Shown here one piece after another: positions 25,082 to 33,324 of a stretch of DNA of 64,000 nucleotides. A model generated the notes under the pieces. The model saw only the letters and a list, made by a program, of their open reading frames with translations, did not search any database and was not told where the DNA came from. The stretch covers positions 248,001 to 312,000 of the forward strand of contig NZ_FNAQ01000001.1 in the NCBI RefSeq assembly GCF_900101955.1, written 5' to 3'. The translations under genes and the position numbers were made by a program. The stretch is from Desulfuromonas thiophila. Lineage in GTDB: Bacteria; Desulfobacterota; Desulfuromonadia; Desulfuromonadales; Desulfuromonadaceae. How positions within the stretch are numbered: position 1 is the first letter of the stretch; every line of letters starts with the position of its first letter.

Positions 25082-27901
25082 TCAGATGCGGATGGTTTTG
25101 TAGAGGAAATTCTTGAAGCGGTAGAACAGCTTGCGCTGTTCGGCGTCTTCGCTGGCCGGGTCGCAGGCCTTCAGCAGGGCGGCGATGCGGGGCATGGTGC
25201 GGGCGCCGCGCTGGCGCGCCAAGTCGATGATGTCGGTGATGGTGTCACGGGCCAGCCGATTGCGGCTGTAGGGTTCGTAGGCGGCGGTCCAGAAGTTTTC
25301 CTCGCCGTTGACGATGCGGTCGAACAGCTGTTGGGCCAGCTGGCGGTTAAGGGCGCCGTGTGGTTCGCTGGTGTCGACAGGATCGGGGCGGGTGGCCAGG
25401 GCGCGACGGATATTGTCGGCGCCGATCATCTTGCCGCGACTGAAGAACAGGGCGCGCAGCAGGATCGAACGCAGTTCGCGCATATTGCCGCTGTAATGAT
25501 GTTCCTTCAGTAGCTGCTGGGCGCTGCTGCTGAGCTGGGGCGGTTCGTCCTCGCGGTCGTCCGGATGCTTGTAGGCGCGGTAGAGTTTGCCGAGAAAGTG
25601 GGTACTCAGGTCGGGAATGTCCTCGCGCCGTTCATTGAGGGACGGAATCTCCAGGGTCAGTTCCGACAGCCGGTGATAGAGATCCTCGCGGAACAGACCG
25701 CGGGCGATGAGCTGTGGCAGATCCTTGTTGGTGGCGGCGATGAGCAGCACACGGGCGAAGCGGGTCTGGTTTTCCCCCAGGCGGACGAAGCTGCCGTTGT
25801 CGAGAAAACGCAGCAGCTGGACCTGGGTTTTGGGATCGGCGTCACCGATCTCGTCAAGGAAGACCACGCCGCCGTGGGCTTCTTCGAGAATGCCCTTGCG
25901 GTCGGTATGGGCCCCGGTAAAGGCGCCACGTTTATGGCCGAACAGCTCCGAATAGGTCAGATCACCGCTGTAGGCGGCGATATTGGTTTTTTTGACCGGC
26001 AGCTCGCGGCCGTTGCGCAGCTGGGTCTGGTACATCTCGTTAAGGCGCGAATAGATGTTGTTGAAAACAAATTCCTTGCCGCTGCCGGTTTCGCCGGTGA
26101 TGAAGATGGAGGGTAGTCCCAGGGCATTGTCTTCGGCACTGTTGCGCAGCCAGGACAGCAGCCGGTTGAATACCAGCGGTGTGACCGTCTGGATAAAGCT
26201 GACCACCTCGCCGGCCTTGCGCGAATTGCCAATGATGTTGCCGAGTTTGTAGGAGGAAATCTTCGGGTCTTTGTAGGTTACGTCGCGGCGCAGCTGGCGG
26301 ACCTCGTCGGTGAGGGCGGCGATCTGCTGCAGGTCGACCAAGTAGCGGGCGATCATCCGTTCGATGATGCGCAGGATGCGGCGATGCTCGTCGGTGAAGT
26401 AATGGGGCCGGAAGCTGTCCAGACAGATGACAGCGACCACCTTGTCGTCGCTGAGGATGGGGACGGCCAGTTCACTTTTTACATGGCTGGTGATCGGCCG
26501 ATAGAAATCCTGCGGCCCCACCTCGTCGGTGTTGGCCACCAGCTTGGCCTGCCCGCTGAAGGCTGCCAGACCGGTCAGGCTGCGCTGTTCCGGTGGCAGT
26601 TCATGGCCACCGACGCGGATCGGTGGAATGTTTTTCTTCAGCCATTCCTTGCTCTTGGCGCCGATGATGGTGCCGTCGCTGTCTTCCACCATCAGCCAGA
26701 TGCCGTCCTCCTGTTCACGCACCAGCGCGATACTGCCGGTATCGGCCCCGATCAGTTCAGTGGCCTTCGACAGCACGCGATTAAGGAAGGGTTGCAGGCC
26801 GTCGAAGCGTTCCTGCAGCAGATCGTTGATCTCGGCCAGCACCTGAATCTCCATGTGCTCGCCGCCGATCTCGCGGATGACCCGCTCGGCCATTTCGGCG
26901 TGGGCGTCAAGCAGACCGCGCTCGAACTCGGTGAAATTGTGATCCTTGTCGCTGTAGTAATTGACCACGCAGTGAATACGGCGGCTGTGGGGGGCATAGC
27001 GCGGTACGGCATAGAGCGATTTGAGCCCCAGTTCCTCGGTCAGGTAACGTTTCTGCAGCGGTTCGGCGGCCAGATTGGAAAAGTACAGCGGTTCGAGAAA
27101 GCGTTCGTCGATGATGGTGCCGTCGTCGGCGATGTAGCGCGACAGCAGCGATTCCCCCTGGCTCAGGCTGATGAGCTGCTCGTCTTCGTAAACCTTCTTG
27201 GCCTTGGGTTGCTCGGAATAGGACGCCAGAATCTGCAGCCCCTGGGCCCGGTTGCCGGCGGACAGCGGTGAGGGCACCAGCACCGACGCCAGGGTCAGGT
27301 TCTCCACCAGATGGACAGCTGATTTCATCATGTACAGGGCCGCCTCGCGGTTCTTGCCTTCATCGATGCGGCGCGCCAGCAGCAATTGCTGGTGGTATTT
27401 ACGGGCGATGTCGAGGGTCGGGATAACCTGTTGCAGCAGGGTTTTAAGCTGCTGCTGGCGGTCTTGCGGCGGTAGCTGGCCGACGCGGCCACTGTCGACG
27501 CAGAGCACGCCGATGGAGCGGCCGGCATGTACCAGCGGCAGCAGCCAGCTGGCGCGGATATGAAAACGGCGGGCGATGTCCCGCGACTCGACCGCTTCCA
27601 GCGCGCCCATGTCCTCCTGCAGGATCTCCTCCTGACTGCTGTAGACATGCGAGATCAGGAATCCGCCGGTGCTGATGGGGAAGCTCATGGCCAGCAGTTC
27701 CTGACTGTGACGGCCACTGGCCTGGGCGCAGACCAGCCGGCCCTTGGTCAGGTCTTCCAGATAGATGCGGCAACGGCTCAGGCCGGTCAGCAGGCTGACC
27801 GATTGCGCCAGCACATGGAGGATGTCCTCGATGCTTTCCTTGCCGTAACTGTTGATTTTTTCCAGCAGATCCTTGAGGTCGGGCGGGCTTGATAGGGTCA
27901 C
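25082..27901 (-). CDS. GAF-domain sigma-54-dependent transcriptional activator
   Basis: 939 residues from a GTG with GGGAG six bases upstream. Order: two to three GAF-like sensor modules in the first 530 residues (CRIYLEDLTKGRLVCAQASG, then LLPLVHAGRSIGVLCVDSG, and SELAVPILSDDKVVAVICLDSF), a short coiled linker, then an AAA+ domain with Walker A GETGSGKE (about 606), sigma-54-contacting GAFTGA (about 656), Walker B GGVVFLDEIGDAD and arginine-finger FREDLYHRLSELTLEIP. The C-terminal 100 residues lack an obvious Fis-type helix-turn-helix; TITDIIDLARQRGARTMPRIAALL may be a divergent one. It activates sigma-54 promoters; targets not evident locally. Confidence 0.88.
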   Translation of the reverse strand: MTLSSPPDLKDLLEKINSYGKESIEDILHVLAQSVSLLTGLSRCRIYLEDLTKGRLVCAQASGRHSQELLAMSFPISTGGFLISHVYSSQEEILQEDMGALEAVESRDIARRFHIRASWLLPLVHAGRSIGVLCVDSGRVGQLPPQDRQQQLKTLLQQVIPTLDIARKYHQQLLLARRIDEGKNREAALYMMKSAVHLVENLTLASVLVPSPLSAGNRAQGLQILASYSEQPKAKKVYEDEQLISLSQGESLLSRYIADDGTIIDERFLEPLYFSNLAAEPLQKRYLTEELGLKSLYAVPRYAPHSRRIHCVVNYYSDKDHNFTEFERGLLDAHAEMAERVIREIGGEHMEIQVLAEINDLLQERFDGLQPFLNRVLSKATELIGADTGSIALVREQEDGIWLMVEDSDGTIIGAKSKEWLKKNIPPIRVGGHELPPEQRSLTGLAAFSGQAKLVANTDEVGPQDFYRPITSHVKSELAVPILSDDKVVAVICLDSFRPHYFTDEHRRILRIIERMIARYLVDLQQIAALTDEVRQLRRDVTYKDPKISSYKLGNIIGNSRKAGEVVSFIQTVTPLVFNRLLSWLRNSAEDNALGLPSIFITGETGSGKEFVFNNIYSRLNEMYQTQLRNGRELPVKKTNIAAYSGDLTYSELFGHKRGAFTGAHTDRKGILEEAHGGVVFLDEIGDADPKTQVQLLRFLDNGSFVRLGENQTRFARVLLIAATNKDLPQLIARGLFREDLYHRLSELTLEIPSLNERREDIPDLSTHFLGKLYRAYKHPDDREDEPPQLSSSAQQLLKEHHYSGNMRELRSILLRALFFSRGKMIGADNIRRALATRPDPVDTSEPHGALNRQLAQQLFDRIVNGEENFWTAAYEPYSRNRLARDTITDIIDLARQRGARTMPRIAALLKACDPASEDAEQRKLFYRFKNFLYKTIRI

Positions 27902-27982
27902 GTGCGGCTCCCGGTTAGGCGGTGGAAGCGGCAGTATAGGCCGCCCGCCGCAGCCGGGTCAAAGCAAGAATCGGCCAGCGGC

Positions 27983-28471
27983 TCAGCGCGGCACTGGCAG
28001 AGCCGCCAGCGGTAGCTGACGGCTTTCAAACAGGTAGTCCTGCGGTCGCCAGCGCCGCAGTCCGTCAGGCTGCTGATCACCGGGCTGGCCGGTCAAGTCG
28101 TCGGCCAGCACCAGCCAGACCTTGGCCTGCCACAGGTGCCAGCGGCCGTTGAGCTGCAGGTTGCCCGCAGCATCGCTGCGGCCGCTGGCCAACCAGTAGC
28201 CGCGGCTGGCGCGGCCCTGGTTGTTGTGGCAGATCAGGCCATAATGCTGGTGGGGTTGCAGGCTGGTGGCGCTGAGGCGGAAGTCGCCTTTGGCCAGATC
28301 AAGCCACAGGTCGGCCTGGCCGCCCTGGGGCTGTGATTGCCAGGTGGTCGGGTTTTTGCTGTGCAGTTGCAGCTGGAGCGGTGCGCTGGTCGCGGCCAGG
28401 GCTGGGCTGAAGAACAGTCCGGCACCAAGCAGCAGCCCGACCAGCCGTGTCGCCCGGTCCAGCGCGATCAT
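27983..28471 (-). CDS. Small secreted protein of unknown function
   Basis: 162 residues with a signal peptide (TRLVGLLLGAGLFFSPALA) and a beta-rich mature part. Repeated-type phrases are SLQPHQHYGLIC, SDAAGNLQLNG and AKVWLVLADD...WRPQDYLFESR, an arrangement like small secreted beta-sandwich domains, but I cannot name the family. Its ATG overlaps the stop of the iron-sulfur/TVP38 gene (ATGA), so the two are translationally coupled and the product probably acts in the periplasm with that membrane protein (inference). Confidence 0.75.
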   Translation of the reverse strand: MIALDRATRLVGLLLGAGLFFSPALAATSAPLQLQLHSKNPTTWQSQPQGGQADLWLDLAKGDFRLSATSLQPHQHYGLICHNNQGRASRGYWLASGRSDAAGNLQLNGRWHLWQAKVWLVLADDLTGQPGDQQPDGLRRWRPQDYLFESRQLPLAALPVPR

Positions 28472-30339
28472 GGCCTGGACTGGCGCCGCGCCTGCCATTT
28501 CTTCCAGCCCAGGGGCAACAGGGCCAGCAACACCAGCAACACCAGCCCGACCAGCAGTTCGGTGGTCAGGGTGCCGCGCAGCAGATCGGTGAGCGAGCTT
28601 GACAGGGCGATATAGGCCACCGTGGCGGGGGCCATGCAGATCGCCGAGGTCAGCACATAATGGCTGAAACGGATATTGGTCAGACCAAAGGCGTAGTTGA
28701 GCAGGTTGAAGGGGAACAGCGGAATCAACCGGGTAAAGGCGACCATCTTCCAGCCCTGGCGGGCGACATCGGCATCCAGTTTCTGCCAGCGTTCGCCGGT
28801 CAGCTTGGTGGCGATCCAGTCGCGCCCGAGGTAGCGCGCCACCAGAAAGGCCAGACTGGCGCCGGCGGTGGCGCCGCTCAGGGTGTAGACGACGCCCCAG
28901 ATCGGTCCGAACAGGATGCCGCCCAGCAGGGTCAGGGGCAGGCCCGGCAAAAAGAACACCGGTGCCAGGCTGTAGAGCAGCATGAAGATCAGCGGAGCCC
29001 ACAGGCCATAACCGGCGATGCTGTGCCGCAGCTGTTGGGGATCGAACTGGTCGAGCAGACCGCTGGCGCGCAGGGCCACGATGGTGCCGATCAACAGGGC
29101 CAGCACGGCCAGACGGACGAGTTTTTGCCGGCCGGTGGCGGCGGGGCGGGCGGCAGGGTCAGACATGGGACGCTCCTGGGCATGGGGGGCCTGAATCTGT
29201 TGCCTGGCGCGGCGCTTCAGGCTCAGCCGGTTTTTGTAGCGCAACAGGGAAGGTACGGGTTTAAGGTTGCCGTCGAGGGCTGCCGCTGGTTGCAGTAGCA
29301 CATCGAGCACATGGCAGCAGTTGCTGACGGGTCGCAGAAACTCCATGCAGCCGGCGCAGTAGGTTACCAGGGGTCGGCCCTGGGCCTGTTCGGCGCGACG
29401 GTCGCGCCACTTCAGGGCCAGCTGTGGTGCGCTGGCCATCACACAACCGCCCTCGCCGCAGCAGAGGGTGGTGCGGCCGCTGTTGCGCATTTCCTCGATT
29501 TTCAGCCCGCGCTGCTGCAGCAGCTGGCGTACCGCCTGCTGTACCGGCAGGGCCTGGCGGTTGACGCAGGGATCATGGATGGTCACCGTCCGTGCGGGTG
29601 TCGCTGTGGCTGGTGGGCCGGGCAGTAAGGCCGGCTGACGGGCCAATTCCTCGTAGACCGAATGGCATTGCAGCCTGTTGCCATAGCGGCGGAACACCTC
29701 GTAGCAGTTGGGGCAGGCGGTCAGAACCGTTGTGACGCCACCGGCCAGCAGCAGATCACGCAGCTGTCCGAACCGCTGATGAAAGCGTTGCTGATCGCCC
29801 AGGTCGTGGGAGGGCTTGGTGCAGCAGTCGAGGACCAGGCCGAGGGTCGGCTGCTGGCGGCGCAGCTGCTGATACAACTGCCAGACGGTAGCCGGCCGGT
29901 TGCCGGCCAGGGCGCAACCGGGGAAGAAAACCGTCTGACAGCCATCGGGCAGGGCATGCCAGGTGAACCGTTTCGAGGTGCCGAGGTTTTCATAACTGCG
30001 CAGGCCCCGAAAGCGCCGTAGAATCTGCGGCTGGTCGATCACGACCACTCGGCGCAGTTGCAGAAACAGGGCGCTGAGGCTCAGGCGTTCGGGGCACAGG
30101 GTGTCGCACAGGCCGCACAGGCTGCAGGAAAAGGCCAGGGTCGCTGCCAACGCCGGTTCTTCGTCCTGCTGCAGCTGACGGGCCAGCTGGGCCGGATTGC
30201 CATAGTGCTGTAGAAAGGCGCAGTTGCGCACGCAGGCACCGCATTCGCTGCAGCCGCTGGTGACATGGTCCAGCAGGTGATCAAGGTCTTGGCGCGTTTG
30301 CGTTGGATCGCTCCAGGTCAGTGATTGCGGGCAGCCCAT
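28468..30339 (-). CDS. Fusion of HdrB/GlpC-like CCG iron-sulfur protein with TVP38/TMEM64 membrane domain
   Basis: 623 residues. The N-terminal half carries two 4Fe-4S motifs (Cys30/33/36/40 and Cys72/75/78/82) and two complete CCG modules (Cys142, 172-173, 209, 212; Cys258, 293-294, 328, 331), as in GlpC, LutA and HdrB/HdrD redox subunits. From about residue 400 there is a TVP38/TMEM64 (SNARE-associated, DedA-related) domain with about five TM helices (FFLPGLPLTLLGGILFG, then GATAGASLAFLVARYLGRD, and TRLIPLFPFNLLNYAFGL). The fusion is in one open frame, but Met392 has its own AGGAG six bases upstream, so a separate membrane protein may also be made. It overlaps the rhodanese gene upstream by 22 bases. 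Confidence 0.85.
   Translation of the reverse strand: MGCPQSLTWSDPTQTRQDLDHLLDHVTSGCSECGACVRNCAFLQHYGNPAQLARQLQQDEEPALAATLAFSCSLCGLCDTLCPERLSLSALFLQLRRVVVIDQPQILRRFRGLRSYENLGTSKRFTWHALPDGCQTVFFPGCALAGNRPATVWQLYQQLRRQQPTLGLVLDCCTKPSHDLGDQQRFHQRFGQLRDLLLAGGVTTVLTACPNCYEVFRRYGNRLQCHSVYEELARQPALLPGPPATATPARTVTIHDPCVNRQALPVQQAVRQLLQQRGLKIEEMRNSGRTTLCCGEGGCVMASAPQLALKWRDRRAEQAQGRPLVTYCAGCMEFLRPVSNCCHVLDVLLQPAAALDGNLKPVPSLLRYKNRLSLKRRARQQIQAPHAQERPMSDPAARPAATGRQKLVRLAVLALLIGTIVALRASGLLDQFDPQQLRHSIAGYGLWAPLIFMLLYSLAPVFFLPGLPLTLLGGILFGPIWGVVYTLSGATAGASLAFLVARYLGRDWIATKLTGERWQKLDADVARQGWKMVAFTRLIPLFPFNLLNYAFGLTNIRFSHYVLTSAICMAPATVAYIALSSSLTDLLRGTLTTELLVGLVLLVLLALLPLGWKKWQARRQSRP
29166..29177 (-). promoter_or_regulatory. 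Internal ribosome-binding site and start for the TVP38 half
   Basis: On the minus strand AGGAG is followed after CGTCCC by an ATG at 29166 (Met392, MSDPAARP). Initiation here would give a 232-residue free TVP38 protein exactly at the domain boundary. The sequence suggests either recent gene fusion or dual translation. Confidence 0.5.
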
Positions 30340-31238
30340 TCCTCGGTTCCTCCTTCGAAGTTGATGGCGGCGGGCAAGCCGGCGAGCTGGTGCACCATCC
30401 AGGCATAACCCGAGCGGATGCCGCCGGTGCAGTAGTACACAACCGGCTGGTGCGGATCAATACCCTGGGCGCGCAGCAGCTGGCGCAGCTGAGAAGCGTC
30501 AAGCGGTCGGCGGTCGGCGCCCTGGAAGAACTTTTCCCAGTGCAGATGAACGGCGCCGGGCAGGTGGCCGGGCAGCCATTCGGTGAAATAGCTGCGGGTG
30601 TCCACCAACTGCCAGGTGGTCCCGCGCTGCTTAATATCGCTGGCGCTGCAGTTCAGGGCGCGGTTGAGCGTGACCTGATAGGTTTTTGTCGCGGCGGGTT
30701 GCGCAATCTCCTGGCTCAGCGGCGCGCCGGCGGCTTGCCAGGCCTGGATGCCGCCATCAAGCAGATAGACCGGCCCCTGGTGGCCGAGCCAGGCCAGCAG
30801 CCAGGCCAGCCAGCCTTCGCCGCCCCAGCTGCTGTCGCCATCGCCGTAGAGCAGCAGGGCGCTGTGCTCGTCGATGCCGCAGGCACCCAATGCCGCCGCC
30901 AGCTCGGCTGGTGGCCAGACGCGGTATTTGACGCCGTCTGGGTCGGTTCTGCTATAGTCCTCCCAACTGAAGGACAAGGCATTGGGCAGATGGCCCTGCT
31001 GCCAGTGGCTGCGGGGGCGGGCATCGAGCCGGATCAGGTCGGCACGTTCGAGAGCGGTGCTGACATCAAGGCGCTGCAGTTGGAAGCTCGTCCCCTCGGC
31101 GGCGCCAGCCGTCAGAGGCAGAAGCAACAGGGACAGCATGGACAGAACACGACAACAGAAACTTCGCCCCGGCCAGGCCGGGAATGCTGCTGGACTGGGG
31201 ACCGATATGGCATTGCTGTTGCTGATGCTGGTCATCAT
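30318..31238 (-). CDS. Periplasmic two-domain rhodanese (thiosulfate sulfurtransferase)
   Basis: 306 residues from ATG 31238, which has AAAGGA just upstream; a second start at 31139 would begin at the signal peptide core (LSMLSLLLLPLTAGAA) but lacks a ribosome site. Two rhodanese domains: the first is inactive, with Asp in place of the catalytic Cys (LLYGDGDSSWGGEG), and the second is active with Cys270 (VVYYCTGGIRSG). This inactive-active layout is typical of thiosulfate or 3-mercaptopyruvate sulfurtransferases. Its stop lies inside the downstream iron-sulfur/TVP38 gene. The 5' end overlaps the divergent glycosyltransferase. Confidence 0.9.
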   Translation of the reverse strand: MMTSISNSNAISVPSPAAFPAWPGRSFCCRVLSMLSLLLLPLTAGAAEGTSFQLQRLDVSTALERADLIRLDARPRSHWQQGHLPNALSFSWEDYSRTDPDGVKYRVWPPAELAAALGACGIDEHSALLLYGDGDSSWGGEGWLAWLLAWLGHQGPVYLLDGGIQAWQAAGAPLSQEIAQPAATKTYQVTLNRALNCSASDIKQRGTTWQLVDTRSYFTEWLPGHLPGAVHLHWEKFFQGADRRPLDASQLRQLLRAQGIDPHQPVVYYCTGGIRSGYAWMVHQLAGLPAAINFEGGTEEWAARNH

Positions 31239-32529
31239 GGTTTCCTTTCTGATGCTGGCGCGCCAGAACGATCTGCGCCTGGCGCTGGTGGAAATGACCG
31301 CTGCCAGCGCAGTGGCCGTGCTGGCATTGGCCGGTTTTCTGGCCGCCTTGCCGCGCGCCCGCTGGCGCTGCTGGCCGTTAGTGATTCTGCTGACGGCGGT
31401 GTTGCTGCGGCTGCTGTTCGTGCCGCGCCCGCCCCAGCTGTCCGATGATTTGTACCGCTATCTGTGGGATGGCCTGCAACTGGTTGCAGGTGTCAACCCC
31501 TATGCCCTGCCGCCGGCGCTGGCCGTGCCGTCCTCGCCGCTGGCCGCCCAGTGGCAGCCGCTGATCAATCATCCCCAGCTGGTGACCCTTTATCCGCCCG
31601 TGGCCCAGTTGTTGTTCGCGCTGGCCGGCGGTTCCCTGCTGGGCTGGAAGCTGTTGCTGTTGGCTTGCGACATCGCAACCCTGGGGCTGCTGATGGCGCT
31701 GCTGCGCCGTGTCGGCCAGCCGGCGGCGCTGGCGGCCCTGTATGGCTGGCATCCGCTGGCGGTGATTGAAGGAGCGGCTTCGGCCCACCTGGACCTGGCC
31801 GCATTGCCGCTGCTGCTGCTGGCCCTGTGGTTGTTGCTGCCCGCCCCGGGCCGGGCGGCGCCGGGCGCCGTGGCGGGTAGCGGTCTGGCCCTGGCCCTGG
31901 CGGGGGGAATCAAGCTGGTGCCTCTGCTGCTGGCGCCTCTGCTGCTGGTAGCGCTGGCGCCGGGCCGGCGCTGGCTGTTTGGGCTGGTGGCCGCTGGCGC
32001 TGTACTGCTGCCGGCTGGCCTGTTCTGGCCGGAACTGGGCAATGGCCTGCAGACCCTTGGCCAGTATGCCCGCCACTGGGAATTTGCCGCTCTGCCTTTT
32101 CGTCTGTTGCGCGCGCTGCTGGCTGATGGGCTGACGGCCCGGCTGCTGCTGGCGACCCTGCTGCTGCTGATCCTGGCGGGGCTGCTGTTGTGGCTGCGAC
32201 AGGCTGCCGGCCAGCCGGCCGTCGCGCTGGGGCAGGCCGCGGCGGTTCTGCTGCTGGCCTTCGCCCTGCTGACGCCCACCCTGCATCCCTGGTACCTGCT
32301 CTATCCGCTGGTGCTGGCGCCGCTGGCCCCGCCGCCGGTACGGCTGGCTTCCTTCGTGCTGGGCTGGTCGGGCCTGCTGGGTTACCAGGTGGTGACCGGC
32401 TATGCCCTTCACGGCCAGTGGCAGGAAAGCACGCGGCTGGCGGCTTACATCTTCAGCGCGCCGGCCATGGCGTTGATGCTGGCGCTGATGGCGGCCCTGC
32501 TGCGGCGGTACAGGCGCCAGCCGATCTGA
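31138..32529 (+). CDS. Polytopic membrane glycosyltransferase, GT-C / GT87-like
   Basis: 463 residues from ATG 31138 (AGGGA four bases upstream) or 440 from ATG 31207 (GGGGA upstream). About ten TM helices. The first extracytoplasmic loop has the acidic motif LSDDLYRYLWDGLQLVAGVNPYALPP, typical of GT-C enzymes that use polyprenyl-phosphate sugars, and TLYPPVAQLLFAL follows. Acceptor unknown. The start overlaps the divergent rhodanese gene, and the last 85 bases overlap the convergent GT2 gene, which could supply its lipid-linked sugar donor (inference). Confidence 0.8.
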   Translation: MDRTRQQKLRPGQAGNAAGLGTDMALLLLMLVIMVSFLMLARQNDLRLALVEMTAASAVAVLALAGFLAALPRARWRCWPLVILLTAVLLRLLFVPRPPQLSDDLYRYLWDGLQLVAGVNPYALPPALAVPSSPLAAQWQPLINHPQLVTLYPPVAQLLFALAGGSLLGWKLLLLACDIATLGLLMALLRRVGQPAALAALYGWHPLAVIEGAASAHLDLAALPLLLLALWLLLPAPGRAAPGAVAGSGLALALAGGIKLVPLLLAPLLLVALAPGRRWLFGLVAAGAVLLPAGLFWPELGNGLQTLGQYARHWEFAALPFRLLRALLADGLTARLLLATLLLLILAGLLLWLRQAAGQPAVALGQAAAVLLLAFALLTPTLHPWYLLYPLVLAPLAPPPVRLASFVLGWSGLLGYQVVTGYALHGQWQESTRLAAYIFSAPAMALMLALMAALLRRYRRQPI

Positions 32530-33239
32530 CGCCGGTCGTGCCAGGCCTCGCGCGCGACGATCCACAGGATCGTGCTGCCGGCGCGCACCACGCCGCGCAG
32601 GGTGCGGCTGATTTTGGACTGACCGGCCAGGCGCGGTAGATACAGCAGGGGGATTTCACGTATGCGCAGACCCTGTTGCAAGGCCTTGATCTGCATCTCG
32701 ATGGTCCAGCCGTAACCGGCATCGCGCATCTGCAGGTCTTGCAGGGCCGACCAGCGGATCAGACGCATGGGGCCGAGATCCTGGTAGTTGCCACCCCACA
32801 GCAGGCTGATAAGCCAGGTGGCCAGGCCATTGCCGAAGCGTTGCTGCAGACTCAGGGCGGCGCGGTTCTTTGGCACCCGCTGGGCCAGCACCAGATCGAG
32901 ATTCTCTTCGGCCAGGGTCTGTGCCAGCAGCTGCAGCTGGGGGTGGTTGTCGCTGCCATCGGCATCGGCGAAGGCGACAAGCTCTGGCGGCTCGCCCTGC
33001 AGGGCGGCGATGCCGGCCAGACAGGCCGAGCCATAGCCGAGCCGTTCCTCGCGCACCACCCTGGCACCGCCAGCACGGGCCAGGACGCCAGTGTCATCGG
33101 TCGAGCCGTTATCGACTACCAAAACCTGGCTGATGCAGGACGGAACGCGGCGCAGAACGGTTGGCAGGGATTCGGCCTCGTTGTGGGCCGGAATGATCAG
33201 TGCGATGCGCGGGGCGGTTGTTGGCATGGGAAGGGTCAT
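32445..33239 (-). CDS. Family 2 glycosyltransferase, dolichyl-phosphate mannosyltransferase-like
   Basis: 264 residues from ATG 33239 (MTLPMPTTAPRIALIIPAHNEAES). The GT-A fold motifs are LVVDNGSTDDT, the DxD-type ADADGSDN and QDLGPMRLIRW, with GYGWTIEMQIKAL near the acceptor site. No TM anchor. Members make polyprenyl-phosphate sugars or transfer glucose-type residues. It converges with and overlaps the GT87-like gene by 85 bases; both may belong to one envelope-glycan pathway. Confidence 0.83.
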   Translation of the reverse strand: MTLPMPTTAPRIALIIPAHNEAESLPTVLRRVPSCISQVLVVDNGSTDDTGVLARAGGARVVREERLGYGSACLAGIAALQGEPPELVAFADADGSDNHPQLQLLAQTLAEENLDLVLAQRVPKNRAALSLQQRFGNGLATWLISLLWGGNYQDLGPMRLIRWSALQDLQMRDAGYGWTIEMQIKALQQGLRIREIPLLYLPRLAGQSKISRTLRGVVRAGSTILWIVAREAWHDRRQIGWRLYRRSRAAISASINAMAGALKM

Positions 33240-33256
33240 TGTCCTGTGGAAGAGCA

Positions 33257-33289
33257 AACAGGCGCACCGGCAAAAACGGTGCGCCTGTT
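33257..33289 (-). terminator. Terminator after the outer-membrane barrel gene
   Basis: A 13-bp perfect stem (AACAGGCGCACCG with CGGTGCGCCTGTT) and a 7-nt loop, just downstream of the leftward barrel gene. The tract beyond on the minus strand is only moderately T-rich. Confidence 0.6.
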
Positions 33290-33324
33290 GCGGTCTTTCG
33301 GGGCCTGTTGTGGCCGGGCCGGGC

